From the NCBI GenBank assembly GCA_017509785.1, contig JAFWOT010000012.1:133476-197475 (forward strand): a stretch of 64,000 nt of DNA. Direction: 5' to 3'. Positions within the stretch are counted from its first letter, which is position 1. Every line of letters begins with the position of its first letter. Source of the DNA: Clostridia bacterium. GTDB lineage: Bacteria > Bacillota > Clostridia > Christensenellales > CAG-138. A model generated the notes under the pieces. The model worked only from the letters and a program-made list of their open reading frames with translations, was not told where the DNA came from and made no database searches. Shown here one piece after another: positions 24,195-32,296 of this stretch. A program made the position numbers and the translations under genes.

Positions 24195-24371
24195 GATGTG
24201 TTCCGCTGCCGCGGAACGTGATGTTTGGCTTCGCCGGGTGATGTACCCTTTGAGTGTGATGTGTGCTTTCGGCACTTGAGCGGAACACATCACATCACTT
24301 TGCCGCAAAGCCGCGATACATCACTGTTTGCAAATCAAACCGCATCAATTGCGCCAACGGCGTAAACATCA
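24195..24371. repeat. Intergenic array of small hairpins separated by TGATGT / ACATCA hexamers
   Basis: The left half has TGATGT-type boxes at 24195 (GATGTG), 24219, 24239 and 24257. The right half has the complement ACATCA at 24287, 24292, 24318 and 24366, plus GCATCA at 24342. Between them sit small stem-loops: GTTCCGC/GCGGAAC (24200-24217), TTGGC/GCCGG, GTGC/GCAC (24263-24275), CTTTGC/GCAAAG (24298-24310), GTTTG/CAAAC (24326-24340), CGCC/GGCG (24352-24362). A 12-base arm, GATGTGTTCCGC (24195-24206), has its exact complement at 24280-24291. No coding frame fits. Similar hairpin arrays occur between genes in gut Clostridia, but I know of no function. Confidence 0.65.
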
Positions 24372-24374
24372 CTA

Positions 24375-24403
24375 TTGAACCGTTCGTTTCTTTTGAGTAT
24401 AAT
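24375..24403 (+). promoter_or_regulatory. Promoter-like sequence at the start of the truncated DUF402 gene
   Basis: TTGAAC (24375-24380), 17 bases, TATAAT (24398-24403). The -10 overlaps the only ATG (24402) of the downstream frame, so a transcript from it could not use that start codon. Either the match is fortuitous or the gene is no longer translated as annotated. Confidence 0.45.
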
Positions 24404-24728
24404 GAGGGGGAAACAATTCAGCAAATCGGTGTTTGACGATAAGGGAGCTCTGATCGAGTGGTATTTTGACGTTGCGAAAACCATCGGTATGGAAAACGGG
24501 ATCCCCTTTGAAGAGGACCTGTATCTGGATCTGGTGATCATGCCGGATGGTGAGACCATCGTCCTGGATGAGGACGAATTGCTTTCGGCAAGAGAGGAAG
24601 GCCTCATATCACAGGAAGATGTGGACAGCGCATACAGCACACTTCATGAGCTAACGAGTAAGTATGCCTGCTGTTTGCCGGAGTTGATCAAGTTGACCGA
24701 TCACCTTACGGAACGATTCCACCGGTAA
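24402..24728 (+). pseudogene. DUF402 family protein, N-terminally truncated
   Basis: The frame encodes the C-terminal half of a DUF402 (FomD/nucleotide-hydrolase-like) protein: ALIEWYFDVAKTIGMENGIP, EEDLYLDLVIMPDG and the hallmark VLDEDELLSAREEGLIS. Intact members are about 170-200 residues; here only about 109 are left, and the missing N-terminal part is replaced by the hairpin array. In another frame, 24374-24433 reads EPFVSFEYNEGETIQQIGV before a stop, so a frameshift may add to the damage. No well-placed ribosome-binding site. Remnant is the best reading, but a short functional protein is not excluded. Confidence 0.6.
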
Positions 24729-24806
24729 CGATCCTGTTTGTAAAGCAGCCCTCAGGCGTTCTTTCTATGCTTTGGATCGGATGGAGCGGAAGCCGATCCG
24801 CATAGA

Positions 24807-24835
24807 TTGGTCACGAAAAGAAATTGGTGCATAAT
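24807..24835 (+). promoter_or_regulatory. Probable promoter of the GNAT gene
   Basis: TTGGTC (24807-24812), 17 bases, CATAAT (24830-24835). It is a moderate match, placed 25 bases before the ATG at 24860 in an otherwise featureless 130-base gap. Confidence 0.4.
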
Positions 24836-24859
24836 CACTTGAATAATAAGGAGATCGAT

Positions 24860-25309
24860 ATGGAATTAAGAAGGATCGTCCCTTCCGATACGGAAAAGCT
24901 GTGGGAGCTCCAAACGCTCTATAAGATCGAGATAGGCGAAGACGCGCCCGATCCATCCGCGATGGTTCGCCTTGCGGAGGCCATCGAAAAGAAAAGGATA
25001 CTTTTCTTCGGCTGTTGGGATGGGGGAACGCTCGTCGGCTGCTGTTCCGTAACGGTCGGGTTTTCGACTTTCGATTATGGTCCGAGCGGCGTGTTTGAGG
25101 ATTTCTATATCCGTCCCGAATACCGCCGCAGGGGCATAGCGCGTCGGCTGGTGCGGTTCGCTTACGGTGAGAGCGGCGTGTCCTCGCTGACAGTCGGCTG
25201 TGCGGACTGCGACGTCAGGATGTATGGGTCGCTCGGGTTTTCGATCCCGCTTGGGAATCTGCTCGCGTTTGACGGCTCCGGAAAGGAAGTGGGTCGAGAT
25301 GAAGGATAA
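24860..25309 (+). CDS. GNAT family N-acetyltransferase
   Basis: 149-residue acetyltransferase of the GNAT fold, substrate unknown. The acetyl-CoA loop is FEDFYIRPEYRRRGIARRLV, matching the V..eyRgrGiG motif A. The C-terminal part MYGSLGFSIPLGN is the common Y..lGF element. The ATG at 24860 follows AAGGAG. The gene overlaps the next, a CAT-like acetyltransferase, by 11 bases, so the two acyltransferases are probably co-translated and may form a small modification or resistance pair. Confidence 0.88.
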   Translation: MELRRIVPSDTEKLWELQTLYKIEIGEDAPDPSAMVRLAEAIEKKRILFFGCWDGGTLVGCCSVTVGFSTFDYGPSGVFEDFYIRPEYRRRGIARRLVRFAYGESGVSSLTVGCADCDVRMYGSLGFSIPLGNLLAFDGSGKEVGRDEG

Positions 25310-25943
25310 CGCGCAGCGTATAGATATCTCTTCGTGGCCGCGAAGGGAAGCGTATGAGTTTTTCTCGAATATTTCCGACCCGTTCTATATGGTGACGTTC
25401 CGGCAGGACGTGACCCGCCTGTATGAATTTACAAAGGCGAACGGGCTTTCGTTCTACTACGCTATGGTCTGGGCCTGCTCCACGGCCGTGAACGAAACGG
25501 AGGCGTTCCGCGCGGCGATCCGAAACGGAGAGCCCGTGCTCCTTCCGGAGCGGCGGCCGAGCTTTACCGATCTTCGGCCCGGCGCGGAGCAGTTCCATAT
25601 CGTGACGATGGATCTTTACCGTGATATCGTGGAATTCTGCCGCAAAGCGGATGCTCTCAGCCGTGCGCAGGACGCGTTCATCAACGCTTCGGAAGAATCG
25701 GACGAGCTCATCTATATCTCATGTCTTCCATGGGTAGAACTGACCGCCCTCACGAACGAGCGCGACCTGAACGCCGGGTGCGCCCGTGACGACAGCATCC
25801 CGCGCATCGCATGGGGAAGGTTCACGGATGAGAACGGGAAGAAGACGCTCGGCCTTTCGCTGGAGGTGAACCACCGCCTCATCGACGGGCTGCATATTGG
25901 CCGCTTTGCCGAGAGGCTCACGAGGATCATATCGGAGCTTTGA
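25299..25943 (+). CDS. Chloramphenicol acetyltransferase-like protein (CAT superfamily)
   Basis: 214 residues, the length of type A CAT monomers. The catalytic histidine motif is near the C-terminus (EVNHRLIDGLHIGRFAERL, i.e. HxxxDG). Other CAT-like segments: FYMVTFRQDVTRLYEF, SFYYAMVWACSTAVNE, SFTDLRPGAEQFHIV and YISCLPWVELTAL. The start at 25299 fits the family and overlaps the GNAT gene. Whether it acts on chloramphenicol or another acceptor cannot be told from sequence; many gut Clostridia carry chromosomal CAT-like proteins of unknown substrate. Confidence 0.85.
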   Translation: MKDNAQRIDISSWPRREAYEFFSNISDPFYMVTFRQDVTRLYEFTKANGLSFYYAMVWACSTAVNETEAFRAAIRNGEPVLLPERRPSFTDLRPGAEQFHIVTMDLYRDIVEFCRKADALSRAQDAFINASEESDELIYISCLPWVELTALTNERDLNAGCARDDSIPRIAWGRFTDENGKKTLGLSLEVNHRLIDGLHIGRFAERLTRIISEL

Positions 25944-25956
25944 CCGCAGTTTTATA

Positions 25957-25985
25957 TTTACACGAAACACAAGATATGGTATAAT
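25957..25985 (+). promoter_or_regulatory. Promoter of recD2, abutting the start codon
   Basis: TTTACA (25957-25962), 17 bases, TATAAT (25980-25985) with extended -10 TG (25977-25978 region). Only six bases separate the -10 from the ATG at 25992, so the transcript would begin at or next to the start codon. Confidence 0.75.
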
Positions 25986-25991
25986 TCCCAT

Positions 25992-28190
25992 ATGAAGATA
26001 ACGGCAACTGCGGATCGAATACGCTTCAGGAGTGACAGCGGCTGGGCTGTCATAGATTTTGTTGACGAAACAAATATGCGGTTCGTCGGCGTCGGGAGCA
26101 TGCCCGCTGCCTTTGAGGGCGAGAAGCTGGAGCTCGAAGGGGAGTGGACCGTCCACCGCACCTATGGGAAGCAGTTCTCCGTCTCGTCTTCGGAGGCAGT
26201 CGTTCCCGATTCGAAGGACGCCGTTATCAGATATCTTTCAAGCGGAATGATAAAGGGGATCGGTCTGCCCACGGCAAGGGCCATAGTCGAAAGGTTCGGA
26301 GAGGATGCTCTTGAAGTCATAGAGCATTTTCCCTCGAGGCTCGAGCTCATCCCCGGAATAGGCAAGGTCAAATCCCGGATGATCCACGATTCCTTCATGG
26401 AAAAGCGCGGCGTGCGGGATATTTTTCTCGGCCTGCAGCAGATGGGGCTCACCGTCAATCAGGCGACGAAGATCTACCGCCTCTACGGCGAGGCCTGCGT
26501 TCAGATGATAAAGGACAACCCCTACAGGCTCATAACCGACGTTGAGCGGATAGGCTTCAAGACCGCCGATAAGATCGCCGCGAACGTCGGATTTGAGCAC
26601 GATTCCCCGTTCAGGATAAGGGCGGGGATCAAGCACACGCTTATAGAAGCCGCGAACGACGGCAACACCTGCCTCCCGCGGGAGCTGCTCGTTATGAAGG
26701 CGGCGGAGATACTCGGGGTCGAGATCGTCCCTATCGAGGATCAGGCAGAGGAACTGATATTATCGGGAGAGCTTGTGGAGAAGGAGCTTGATAACGAGGA
26801 TCTGATCTTCCTTTCATACCTCCATCACAGGGAAATGGATTCGGCCGTCCGGCTGACCGAAATAAGAAACCGTGCCGCTATACTTCCGCTCTTCGATACG
26901 GCGGGGGAGATCGACCGCCTTGAATTGAAGCTCGGTATCAGGCTCGATCCAAAGCAGAGGGACGCCGTTGAAAGTGCCGTTAACGAGGGCGTTCTGATCA
27001 TCACGGGCGGACCCGGTACGGGCAAAACGACCATACTCCGCTTCATTATCGAGCTCATGCGTTCGATGGACCTGACCATAGAGCTTGCCGCCCCTACGGG
27101 CAGAGCCGCAAAGAGGATGACCGACGCCACGGGCGTCGAGGCGAGGACGATACACCGCCTTTTGGAATACGGCGGCTTCGGCGAGGAGGAGTTCGCAAAG
27201 GACGAATCCGACCCAATAGAAGCGGACGTCATTATAATCGACGAGATGAGCATGGTCGACGTATCGCTTTTCCACTCGCTCTTAAAGGCCATTGCCGAGG
27301 GAACGAGGCTCATAATGGTCGGGGATTTCGATCAGCTCCCGCCCGTCGGCCCCGGGAACGTGCTTCGGGATATGATCCTTTCGGAGACACTGCCCGTTAT
27401 CCGTCTGACGGATATCTACCGCCAGGCCGGCAGGAGCATGATAGTATTCAACGCTCACAGGATCAATCACGGGATGATCCCCGTTATTGACAGGAACGAA
27501 TCCGATTTCATATTCATAAGCCGCCCGAATTATGAGGACGCGCTGCGTGAGCTTATCTCCTTCTGCACGGAGCAGGTCGTCAACAACAGTGATGGCGAGC
27601 TTCAGGTATTGGCGCCCATGAAGGCGAACCTGCTCGGCGTCAACAATCTCAACCGCGAGCTGCAGGCGGCGCTCAACCCGCCGGACAGCTCTAAGGCGGA
27701 GCTCGTCTCCGGAGATACCGTTTTCCGTGTCGGAGACAGGGTCATGCAGATAAGGAACAACTATAAGCTCGAATGGAAGCGTATCCGTTACGGGAGCGAG
27801 GCCGAGGAGGGCGCGGGCGTTTTCAACGGCGATATAGGCACGGTCATGGAGATCAGCCCCTCAAAGCAGACGGTCAGGATACTCTTTGACGATGAACGCC
27901 TTGCCGAATACGGAAGGAACGAGCTCGACGAGGTCGAGCAGGCATTCGCGGTATCCGTCCATAAGAGCCAGGGCTCGGAATTCGGAACGGTCGTTATACC
28001 GCTCGTTTACGGCCCGCCGATGCTCATGAACCGCAACGTGCTGTATACCGCCGTCACAAGGGCGAGAAGCCGGGTGGTTCTTATCGGCTCAGCCAAATGC
28101 GTCGAGGGCATGGTAAGGAACGTGATGAGCACGAAGCGTTACAGCGCTCTGAAATGCTTCCTCGAGATACTCGCGGAGGACGAAATATGA
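25992..28190 (+). CDS. recD2: RecD2-type ATP-dependent DNA helicase (SF1B)
   Basis: 732-residue 5'-3' helicase of the RecD2/YrrC group, acting without RecBC in repair and replication-fork maintenance. An N-terminal OB-like segment (ATADRIRFRSDSGWAVIDF) and helix-hairpin-helix repeats (KGIGLPTARAIVERFG, LIPGIGKVKSRMI) come first. Then Walker A GGPGTGKTTILRF, APTGRAAKRM, IIDEMSMVDV, GDFDQLPPVGPGNVLRD and the C-terminal VSVHKSQGSEF and TAVTRARSRVVLIG. The ATG at 25992 aligns with the family N-terminus yet has no ribosome-binding site and lies at the predicted transcription start. ATGA overlap with the ComF-like gene. Confidence 0.95.
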   Translation: MKITATADRIRFRSDSGWAVIDFVDETNMRFVGVGSMPAAFEGEKLELEGEWTVHRTYGKQFSVSSSEAVVPDSKDAVIRYLSSGMIKGIGLPTARAIVERFGEDALEVIEHFPSRLELIPGIGKVKSRMIHDSFMEKRGVRDIFLGLQQMGLTVNQATKIYRLYGEACVQMIKDNPYRLITDVERIGFKTADKIAANVGFEHDSPFRIRAGIKHTLIEAANDGNTCLPRELLVMKAAEILGVEIVPIEDQAEELILSGELVEKELDNEDLIFLSYLHHREMDSAVRLTEIRNRAAILPLFDTAGEIDRLELKLGIRLDPKQRDAVESAVNEGVLIITGGPGTGKTTILRFIIELMRSMDLTIELAAPTGRAAKRMTDATGVEARTIHRLLEYGGFGEEEFAKDESDPIEADVIIIDEMSMVDVSLFHSLLKAIAEGTRLIMVGDFDQLPPVGPGNVLRDMILSETLPVIRLTDIYRQAGRSMIVFNAHRINHGMIPVIDRNESDFIFISRPNYEDALRELISFCTEQVVNNSDGELQVLAPMKANLLGVNNLNRELQAALNPPDSSKAELVSGDTVFRVGDRVMQIRNNYKLEWKRIRYGSEAEEGAGVFNGDIGTVMEISPSKQTVRILFDDERLAEYGRNELDEVEQAFAVSVHKSQGSEFGTVVIPLVYGPPMLMNRNVLYTAVTRARSRVVLIGSAKCVEGMVRNVMSTKRYSALKCFLEILAEDEI

Positions 28191-28831
28191 GCCTGGCGGA
28201 ACGGATCGTTAAAGTCATATACCCGGAAGGGCTCGTTTGCGATTCCTGCGGTCGCGAGGCTGTGCTTATGGAGAACGGCTTCTGCCCCGAATGCGCGCTC
28301 GGAGCGGAATCGTTCATAAACGCGCCCTACCTTGAAGGAGTGGACGGATACACCGCCGCCTATATCTATAACGACGTCTCATCGCGCATGGTGAAGCGCC
28401 TCAAATACGGCGGAGCGAGATACATGGCAAGGCCCCTTGCCCGCGCGATCGTGCTCCCCGCGGATTGGCATATTGACGCTGTAGTCCCCGTCCCGCTTCA
28501 TTACAAAAGATTTCGAGAGAGAGGCTTCAACCAAAGCGAGCTTATCTCGAAACATCTTGCGGAAATTAACGGGCTCGAGCTGAGGACCGATCTTCTCGAG
28601 AGGATAAGACCGACCCAACAGCAGACGGCGCTTTCCGTCAGCGCAAGGAAGCGAAACGTGAAGGACGCTTTTGAGGCGGACGAGGCCTGCAAGGGGCTCG
28701 AAATACTTATAGTTGACGACGTCAGGACGACAGGTTCGACGCTCGTCGCCTGCGCGGAAGCGCTGAGAAAGGCGGGCTGCGGCAGGGTATATGCCGCAAC
28801 GGTCTGCTTTGCACGAACAGAAGGGGGATGA
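28187..28831 (+). CDS. ComF family phosphoribosyltransferase-like protein
   Basis: 214 residues. An N-terminal zinc-ribbon-like pair (CDSCGREAV, CPEC) and a PRTase domain with the PRPP-binding motif LIVDDVRTTGSTLVACAEAL. Other ComF hallmarks: VVPVPLHYKRFRERGFNQSE and LERIRPTQQQTALSVSARKRNV. In naturally competent bacteria ComF is needed for DNA uptake into the cytoplasm. It is coupled to recD2 by ATGA overlap and lies near comEC, which supports a DNA-uptake context, although both occur widely in bacteria not known to be competent. Confidence 0.93.
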   Translation: MSLAERIVKVIYPEGLVCDSCGREAVLMENGFCPECALGAESFINAPYLEGVDGYTAAYIYNDVSSRMVKRLKYGGARYMARPLARAIVLPADWHIDAVVPVPLHYKRFRERGFNQSELISKHLAEINGLELRTDLLERIRPTQQQTALSVSARKRNVKDAFEADEACKGLEILIVDDVRTTGSTLVACAEALRKAGCGRVYAATVCFARTEGG

Positions 28832-28835
28832 CCAA

Positions 28836-29348
28836 ATGAATGAGATCGAATACAGGCCCATGACGGAGCCCGACGTCGCCCGCGTGGCGGAGCTCGAAAG
28901 GATATGCTTTCGCACGCCGTGGAGCTATAGATCGCTCCTCGGGGAGCTTTCCAACGACGTCGCATTCTACGTCGTAGCCGTGGCCGAAGGGAAGGTCATA
29001 GGTTACGCAGGGGAGTGGCTCATGTTCGATGAGGCTCATATGACTAACATAGCCGTCGATCCCGATTTCCGCAAGCACGGCGTCGCAAGGCGCATGATAC
29101 TCGAGCTAATGAGCGAGGGTGCGCGGCGCGGCGCGGCGAGGATGACCCTTGAGGTCAGAGAGAACAATCAGACCGCCCAGCGTCTGTACGCCTCGATGGG
29201 GTTCGCTTTTGCGGGGATACGCAAGCGCTACTATACCGACACCGGTGAGGACGCGTTCATTCTCTGGAATGACGATATAAACGAAACAATGAGGAGAAAC
29301 CGCTTCGGCGGCTCCGAACCGATCAAGGAGGAAACGGAAAATGCTTAA
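28836..29348 (+). CDS. rimI: Ribosomal-protein-alanine N-acetyltransferase RimI
   Basis: 170-residue GNAT enzyme acetylating the N-terminus of S18, and in some bacteria other proteins. It opens MNEIEYRPMTEPDVARVAELE, with the RimI-specific CFRTPWSYRSLLGELSND. The CoA motif is MTNIAVDPDFRKHGVARRMI and the C-terminal element is LEVRENNQTAQRLYASMGF. In many Bacillota rimI sits in the tsaE-tsaB-rimI cluster; here tsaE/tsaB are about 22 kb away. It overlaps ridA by 8 bases. Confidence 0.92.
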   Translation: MNEIEYRPMTEPDVARVAELERICFRTPWSYRSLLGELSNDVAFYVVAVAEGKVIGYAGEWLMFDEAHMTNIAVDPDFRKHGVARRMILELMSEGARRGAARMTLEVRENNQTAQRLYASMGFAFAGIRKRYYTDTGEDAFILWNDDINETMRRNRFGGSEPIKEETENA

Positions 29349-29724
29349 ACAGAACTTCAACGCCAAGAACGCACCCGAGGCCATAGGCCCCTACTGCCAT
29401 GCCGTGATGGTAGGGAAGATGATATTCACTTCCGGTCAGCTCGGCATCAATCCCGAGACGGGCAAGCTCGCCGAGGGAGTGGAGGCTCAGGCGATACAGG
29501 CGCTCAACAATCTTAAGGCCGTATTGGAGGAGGCCGGTTCCGGGCTCGACTGCCTTGTGAAAACGACCGTATTCGTTAAGAACATGGCGGATTTCCCGCA
29601 GGTGAACAAGCTTTACGGCATGCTCATCCCCAAGCCCCATCCCGCAAGAAGCTGCGTCGAGGTAGCCGCTCTGCCCGCCGGAGGTCTCGTTGAGATCGAG
29701 GCCATGGCGGTCATGCGTGTCTGA
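29341..29724 (+). CDS. ridA: Reactive enamine/imine deaminase RidA
   Basis: 127-residue trimeric YjgF/YER057c/UK114 protein that hydrolyses 2-aminoacrylate and related reactive enamines made by PLP enzymes. Signature elements: NAPEAIGPYCHAVMVG, FTSGQLGINPETG, QALNNLKAVLEEAG and HPARSCVEVAALPAGGLVEIEA, with the conserved substrate-binding Arg. It is translationally linked to rimI and overlaps comEC by 8 bases. Confidence 0.96.
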   Translation: MLKQNFNAKNAPEAIGPYCHAVMVGKMIFTSGQLGINPETGKLAEGVEAQAIQALNNLKAVLEEAGSGLDCLVKTTVFVKNMADFPQVNKLYGMLIPKPHPARSCVEVAALPAGGLVEIEAMAVMRV

Positions 29725-31243
29725 TCCGCTCGGCCCGAACAGGATAGTCAATTACCGCCCGCTCCTTTTCGCGGCGCTCGGTCTCGCAGGAGGGATACTC
29801 CTTTTCGAGGAACTGCGCCGCGTCACCGGGGCGACCGCGCTTTTCTACGGCTTGCTCATCGTGCTGGCGGCAGGGGCGGTCACGTGCGCCGTTCTGCTTA
29901 AACCGAAGCCCCTGAAGCTTCTTGCCGTATTTGTCGCGATAGGCATGGCAAGGGCGCTCATTGCCGTGCCCTTTGCTGTTTGCGAAGGGGAGGCCGACGT
30001 AGTCGGCACGGTCGAAAGCATCTCCGAAACGAAGGAGGGAGTCGTGACCCTGCGGCGAGTATACGTCGACGGGGAGCGCTTCAATGCGAAGGTCCGCCTG
30101 ACACTGACGGCCGGGAATACCCCGGCGATAGGCGATACGATAGCGGCCCGCGCTTCCGTCCGCGAGCCTTCGATCAGGTTCGGCACTTATGACGAGAGGC
30201 TGATATTTCTCGCGGACGGCGTAGGCTGTGCGGCGAAAGCCGGAGAGTATCGGCTGTTGGGCTCGGGAGCTCTGCCGATACTGAAGCTCTCGAACGACGC
30301 GAGGAGATTTCTGCTTTCAAGGTCGGAGGAGATATTCGGGAGCAGCTCCGGAATAGTTTCGGGCTTCCTTTTCGGCGCCAAACAGGGCGTCGACGAAGCG
30401 GATACGGAAAGCTTCCGCGCGACGGGGACGGCGCATTTGCTCTCCCTTTCGGGGTTCCACGTCGCTCTGCTGACATACGTCATATTCCTGCTCGTACCAA
30501 AGCGGGCGCCGCGCGCAAGGTTCGCGTTCGGATGCGCGTTCCTGCTGTTCTACTGCTTTATTGCGGGGTTTTCGCCTTCCATAGTCAGGGCGGGCGTTGC
30601 CTGCGCCTGCGCGCTGCTCGCTGCGGTGCTCGAAAGGAGGCCGGATCCGCTTTCCGCGCTCTCCGCTTCGGCGATACTGATACTCCTCGTTTCGCCATAT
30701 AAGCTCTATTCCGTCGGTTTCGAGCTTTCCTATGCCGCGACTCTCGGCATACTCTTCATGGTGAGCACCGGCTTCCGCCGCCGCGGGATCGGAGAGAAGC
30801 TTCTTTCGGATATGCTCGTCACTTTCGGAGCGACGGCGGCGACCCTGCTCATAAGCGCAAGGTACTTCGGCACGGTTTGCGTTTACAGCCTTGTCGCCAA
30901 TATAGCGGCAGTACCGATATTCTCTGCCGCCATAGTGCTGAGCTTCATTCTCATGCTGATAGGCATCCCCTTCCCGGGCGCCGCCGCCGTGCTGTCGTTC
31001 ATCCCGAACACGCTCACGGAAGCCTCCATGTCGCTCCTTCGCATTATCGAGTCGATACCGTATTCCGTCATCGGCGTGGGGCGTCCGTCCGCGATAAGCA
31101 TCGTGCTGATGCTTCTCATACTGTTCTTCGCCTCGGGATACGTCCTGAGGCCTCCGAAAAGAAAACTTGCGATATGCGGGTCGCTGCTGGTCGTTTTCGC
31201 GGCAAGCTGCGCCGCCGACGTGCTGCTTTATGGATCATTCTGA
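29717..31243 (+). CDS. comEC: ComEC/Rec2 family DNA-uptake channel, without metallo-beta-lactamase domain
   Basis: 508-residue polytopic membrane protein with an N-terminal DUF4131-like/OB region (EGEADVVGTVESISETKEG) and a Competence domain (GSSSGIVSGFLFGAKQG, TGTAHLLSLSGFHVALLTY, then many TM helices). ComEC forms the inner-membrane channel for single-stranded DNA in transformation. The C-terminal metallo-beta-lactamase nuclease domain found in full-length proteins (about 750 residues) is absent; the frame simply ends YGSF. The GTG start at 29717 was preferred to an earlier TTG because it avoids a non-family extension. It overlaps holA by 14 bases. Confidence 0.88.
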   Translation: MSDPLGPNRIVNYRPLLFAALGLAGGILLFEELRRVTGATALFYGLLIVLAAGAVTCAVLLKPKPLKLLAVFVAIGMARALIAVPFAVCEGEADVVGTVESISETKEGVVTLRRVYVDGERFNAKVRLTLTAGNTPAIGDTIAARASVREPSIRFGTYDERLIFLADGVGCAAKAGEYRLLGSGALPILKLSNDARRFLLSRSEEIFGSSSGIVSGFLFGAKQGVDEADTESFRATGTAHLLSLSGFHVALLTYVIFLLVPKRAPRARFAFGCAFLLFYCFIAGFSPSIVRAGVACACALLAAVLERRPDPLSALSASAILILLVSPYKLYSVGFELSYAATLGILFMVSTGFRRRGIGEKLLSDMLVTFGATAATLLISARYFGTVCVYSLVANIAAVPIFSAAIVLSFILMLIGIPFPGAAAVLSFIPNTLTEASMSLLRIIESIPYSVIGVGRPSAISIVLMLLILFFASGYVLRPPKRKLAICGSLLVVFAASCAADVLLYGSF

Positions 31244-32222
31244 ATTCTTCAAACTGATAAAACGGGGAACGCTTGCGCCGACGTATCTGCTCCACGGCGA
31301 TGAGGAGTACGTCAAGGCACAGGCTGTTGCCATGTGTGAAAGGACCGTCGACGAGGATCTGCGGCTTTTCAACGTGACGGAGCTCAAAAAGCCCTCCGTT
31401 CAGGAGCTGGACGAGGCGTGCGAAACGCTTCCGCTCTTTTCCGACAGGCGGTTCGTGATCGTCAGCGAGCTCCCCGACGCTGCCGACGTATCGAAATACG
31501 TTCCCGTATTCGAAGGGCATTCCCCCGAAACGGTGCTTCTGCTCGTATTTCGCGGGAAGCTCCCCGCAACAAGCGCCGCGGTCAAGTTCGCCGTGAAGCA
31601 CAACGCTGAGGTCCTTTTTGAAGCGCTGTCCCCAAACGACTGCGCCAAATGGTGCGTGAAGCACATGAATGAGGCGGGCGTGCTGCTGCCGCCCGAAGCG
31701 GCAAGGACGCTCGTCGGGACAGTCGGAACGGATATGGCGAATCTCGTGAGCGAGACCGACAAGCTCATCTCCTTCGTGGGTGAGGGCGGGACTGTCACGC
31801 CTTCGGATATCTCCGTCTGCACACGCGCCGCGCTCGACGTTCGGATTTTCGATATGCTCGATATGTTCACCTACGGCAAGCCCGGGGACGGCATAGTCGC
31901 ACTTCACGCCCTGATAGACGAGGGGAACGAGCCGATGAGCATATCCGCCTTCCTCGTCAGCCGGTTCAAGCTGATGCTCGAGGCAAGGCGCTTTATAGAC
32001 GCGCGCCGCACGAAGAGGGAGTTTGCGGATTCTAAGAACGGGAGCCGCTTTGCGAATGAGAAGGCGTATGATTCCGCACGGAGATTCACGCAGAGCGAGC
32101 TTCTGACCCTGATAGGCGATCTTTCCGATACCGGCTTCATGAAGATCTCCGGCACTATGAAGGAAGAGAAGTATCTTGAATTGATGCTGTTGAAGCACAA
32201 CTGGCGCACACAGCCAATATAA
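31230..32222 (+). CDS. holA: DNA polymerase III subunit delta
   Basis: Clamp-loader wrench subunit of 330 residues that opens the beta clamp. It starts MDHSEFFKLIKRGTLAPTYL, with LLHGDEEYVKAQAV typical of the family. The middle and C-terminal parts (LFSDRRFVIVSELP, ISVCTRAALDVRIFDMLDM, FLVSRFKLMLEARR) match bacterial delta. The comEC-holA-rpsT order is highly conserved in Bacillota, which supports the call. It ends before a strong bidirectional terminator. Confidence 0.94.
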   Translation: MDHSEFFKLIKRGTLAPTYLLHGDEEYVKAQAVAMCERTVDEDLRLFNVTELKKPSVQELDEACETLPLFSDRRFVIVSELPDAADVSKYVPVFEGHSPETVLLLVFRGKLPATSAAVKFAVKHNAEVLFEALSPNDCAKWCVKHMNEAGVLLPPEAARTLVGTVGTDMANLVSETDKLISFVGEGGTVTPSDISVCTRAALDVRIFDMLDMFTYGKPGDGIVALHALIDEGNEPMSISAFLVSRFKLMLEARRFIDARRTKREFADSKNGSRFANEKAYDSARRFTQSELLTLIGDLSDTGFMKISGTMKEEKYLELMLLKHNWRTQPI

Positions 32223-32234
32223 ACGGATAACACT

Positions 32235-32267
32235 AAAAGACCGACACAAAAAGCATCGGTCTTTTTT
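32235..32267. terminator. Bidirectional terminator between holA and rpsT
   Basis: AAAAGACCGA (32235-32244), loop CACAAAAAGCA, TCGGTCTTTT (32256-32265) plus further T. The A tract on the left gives a U tract for the minus-strand rpsT transcript, so one hairpin serves both convergent genes. Confidence 0.88.
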
Positions 32268-32296
32268 ATCAAGTGGGTTGATCTTAACGATAAACC

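Noticed and set aside
24195..24371. CRISPR array
   Set aside because: The repeated unit is a hexamer, spacers are themselves hairpins of uneven length, and no cas genes are in the window.
25299..25943. Claim of chloramphenicol resistance
   Set aside because: The fold and catalytic His are those of CAT, but substrate specificity cannot be judged by eye, and no mobile resistance context is seen.
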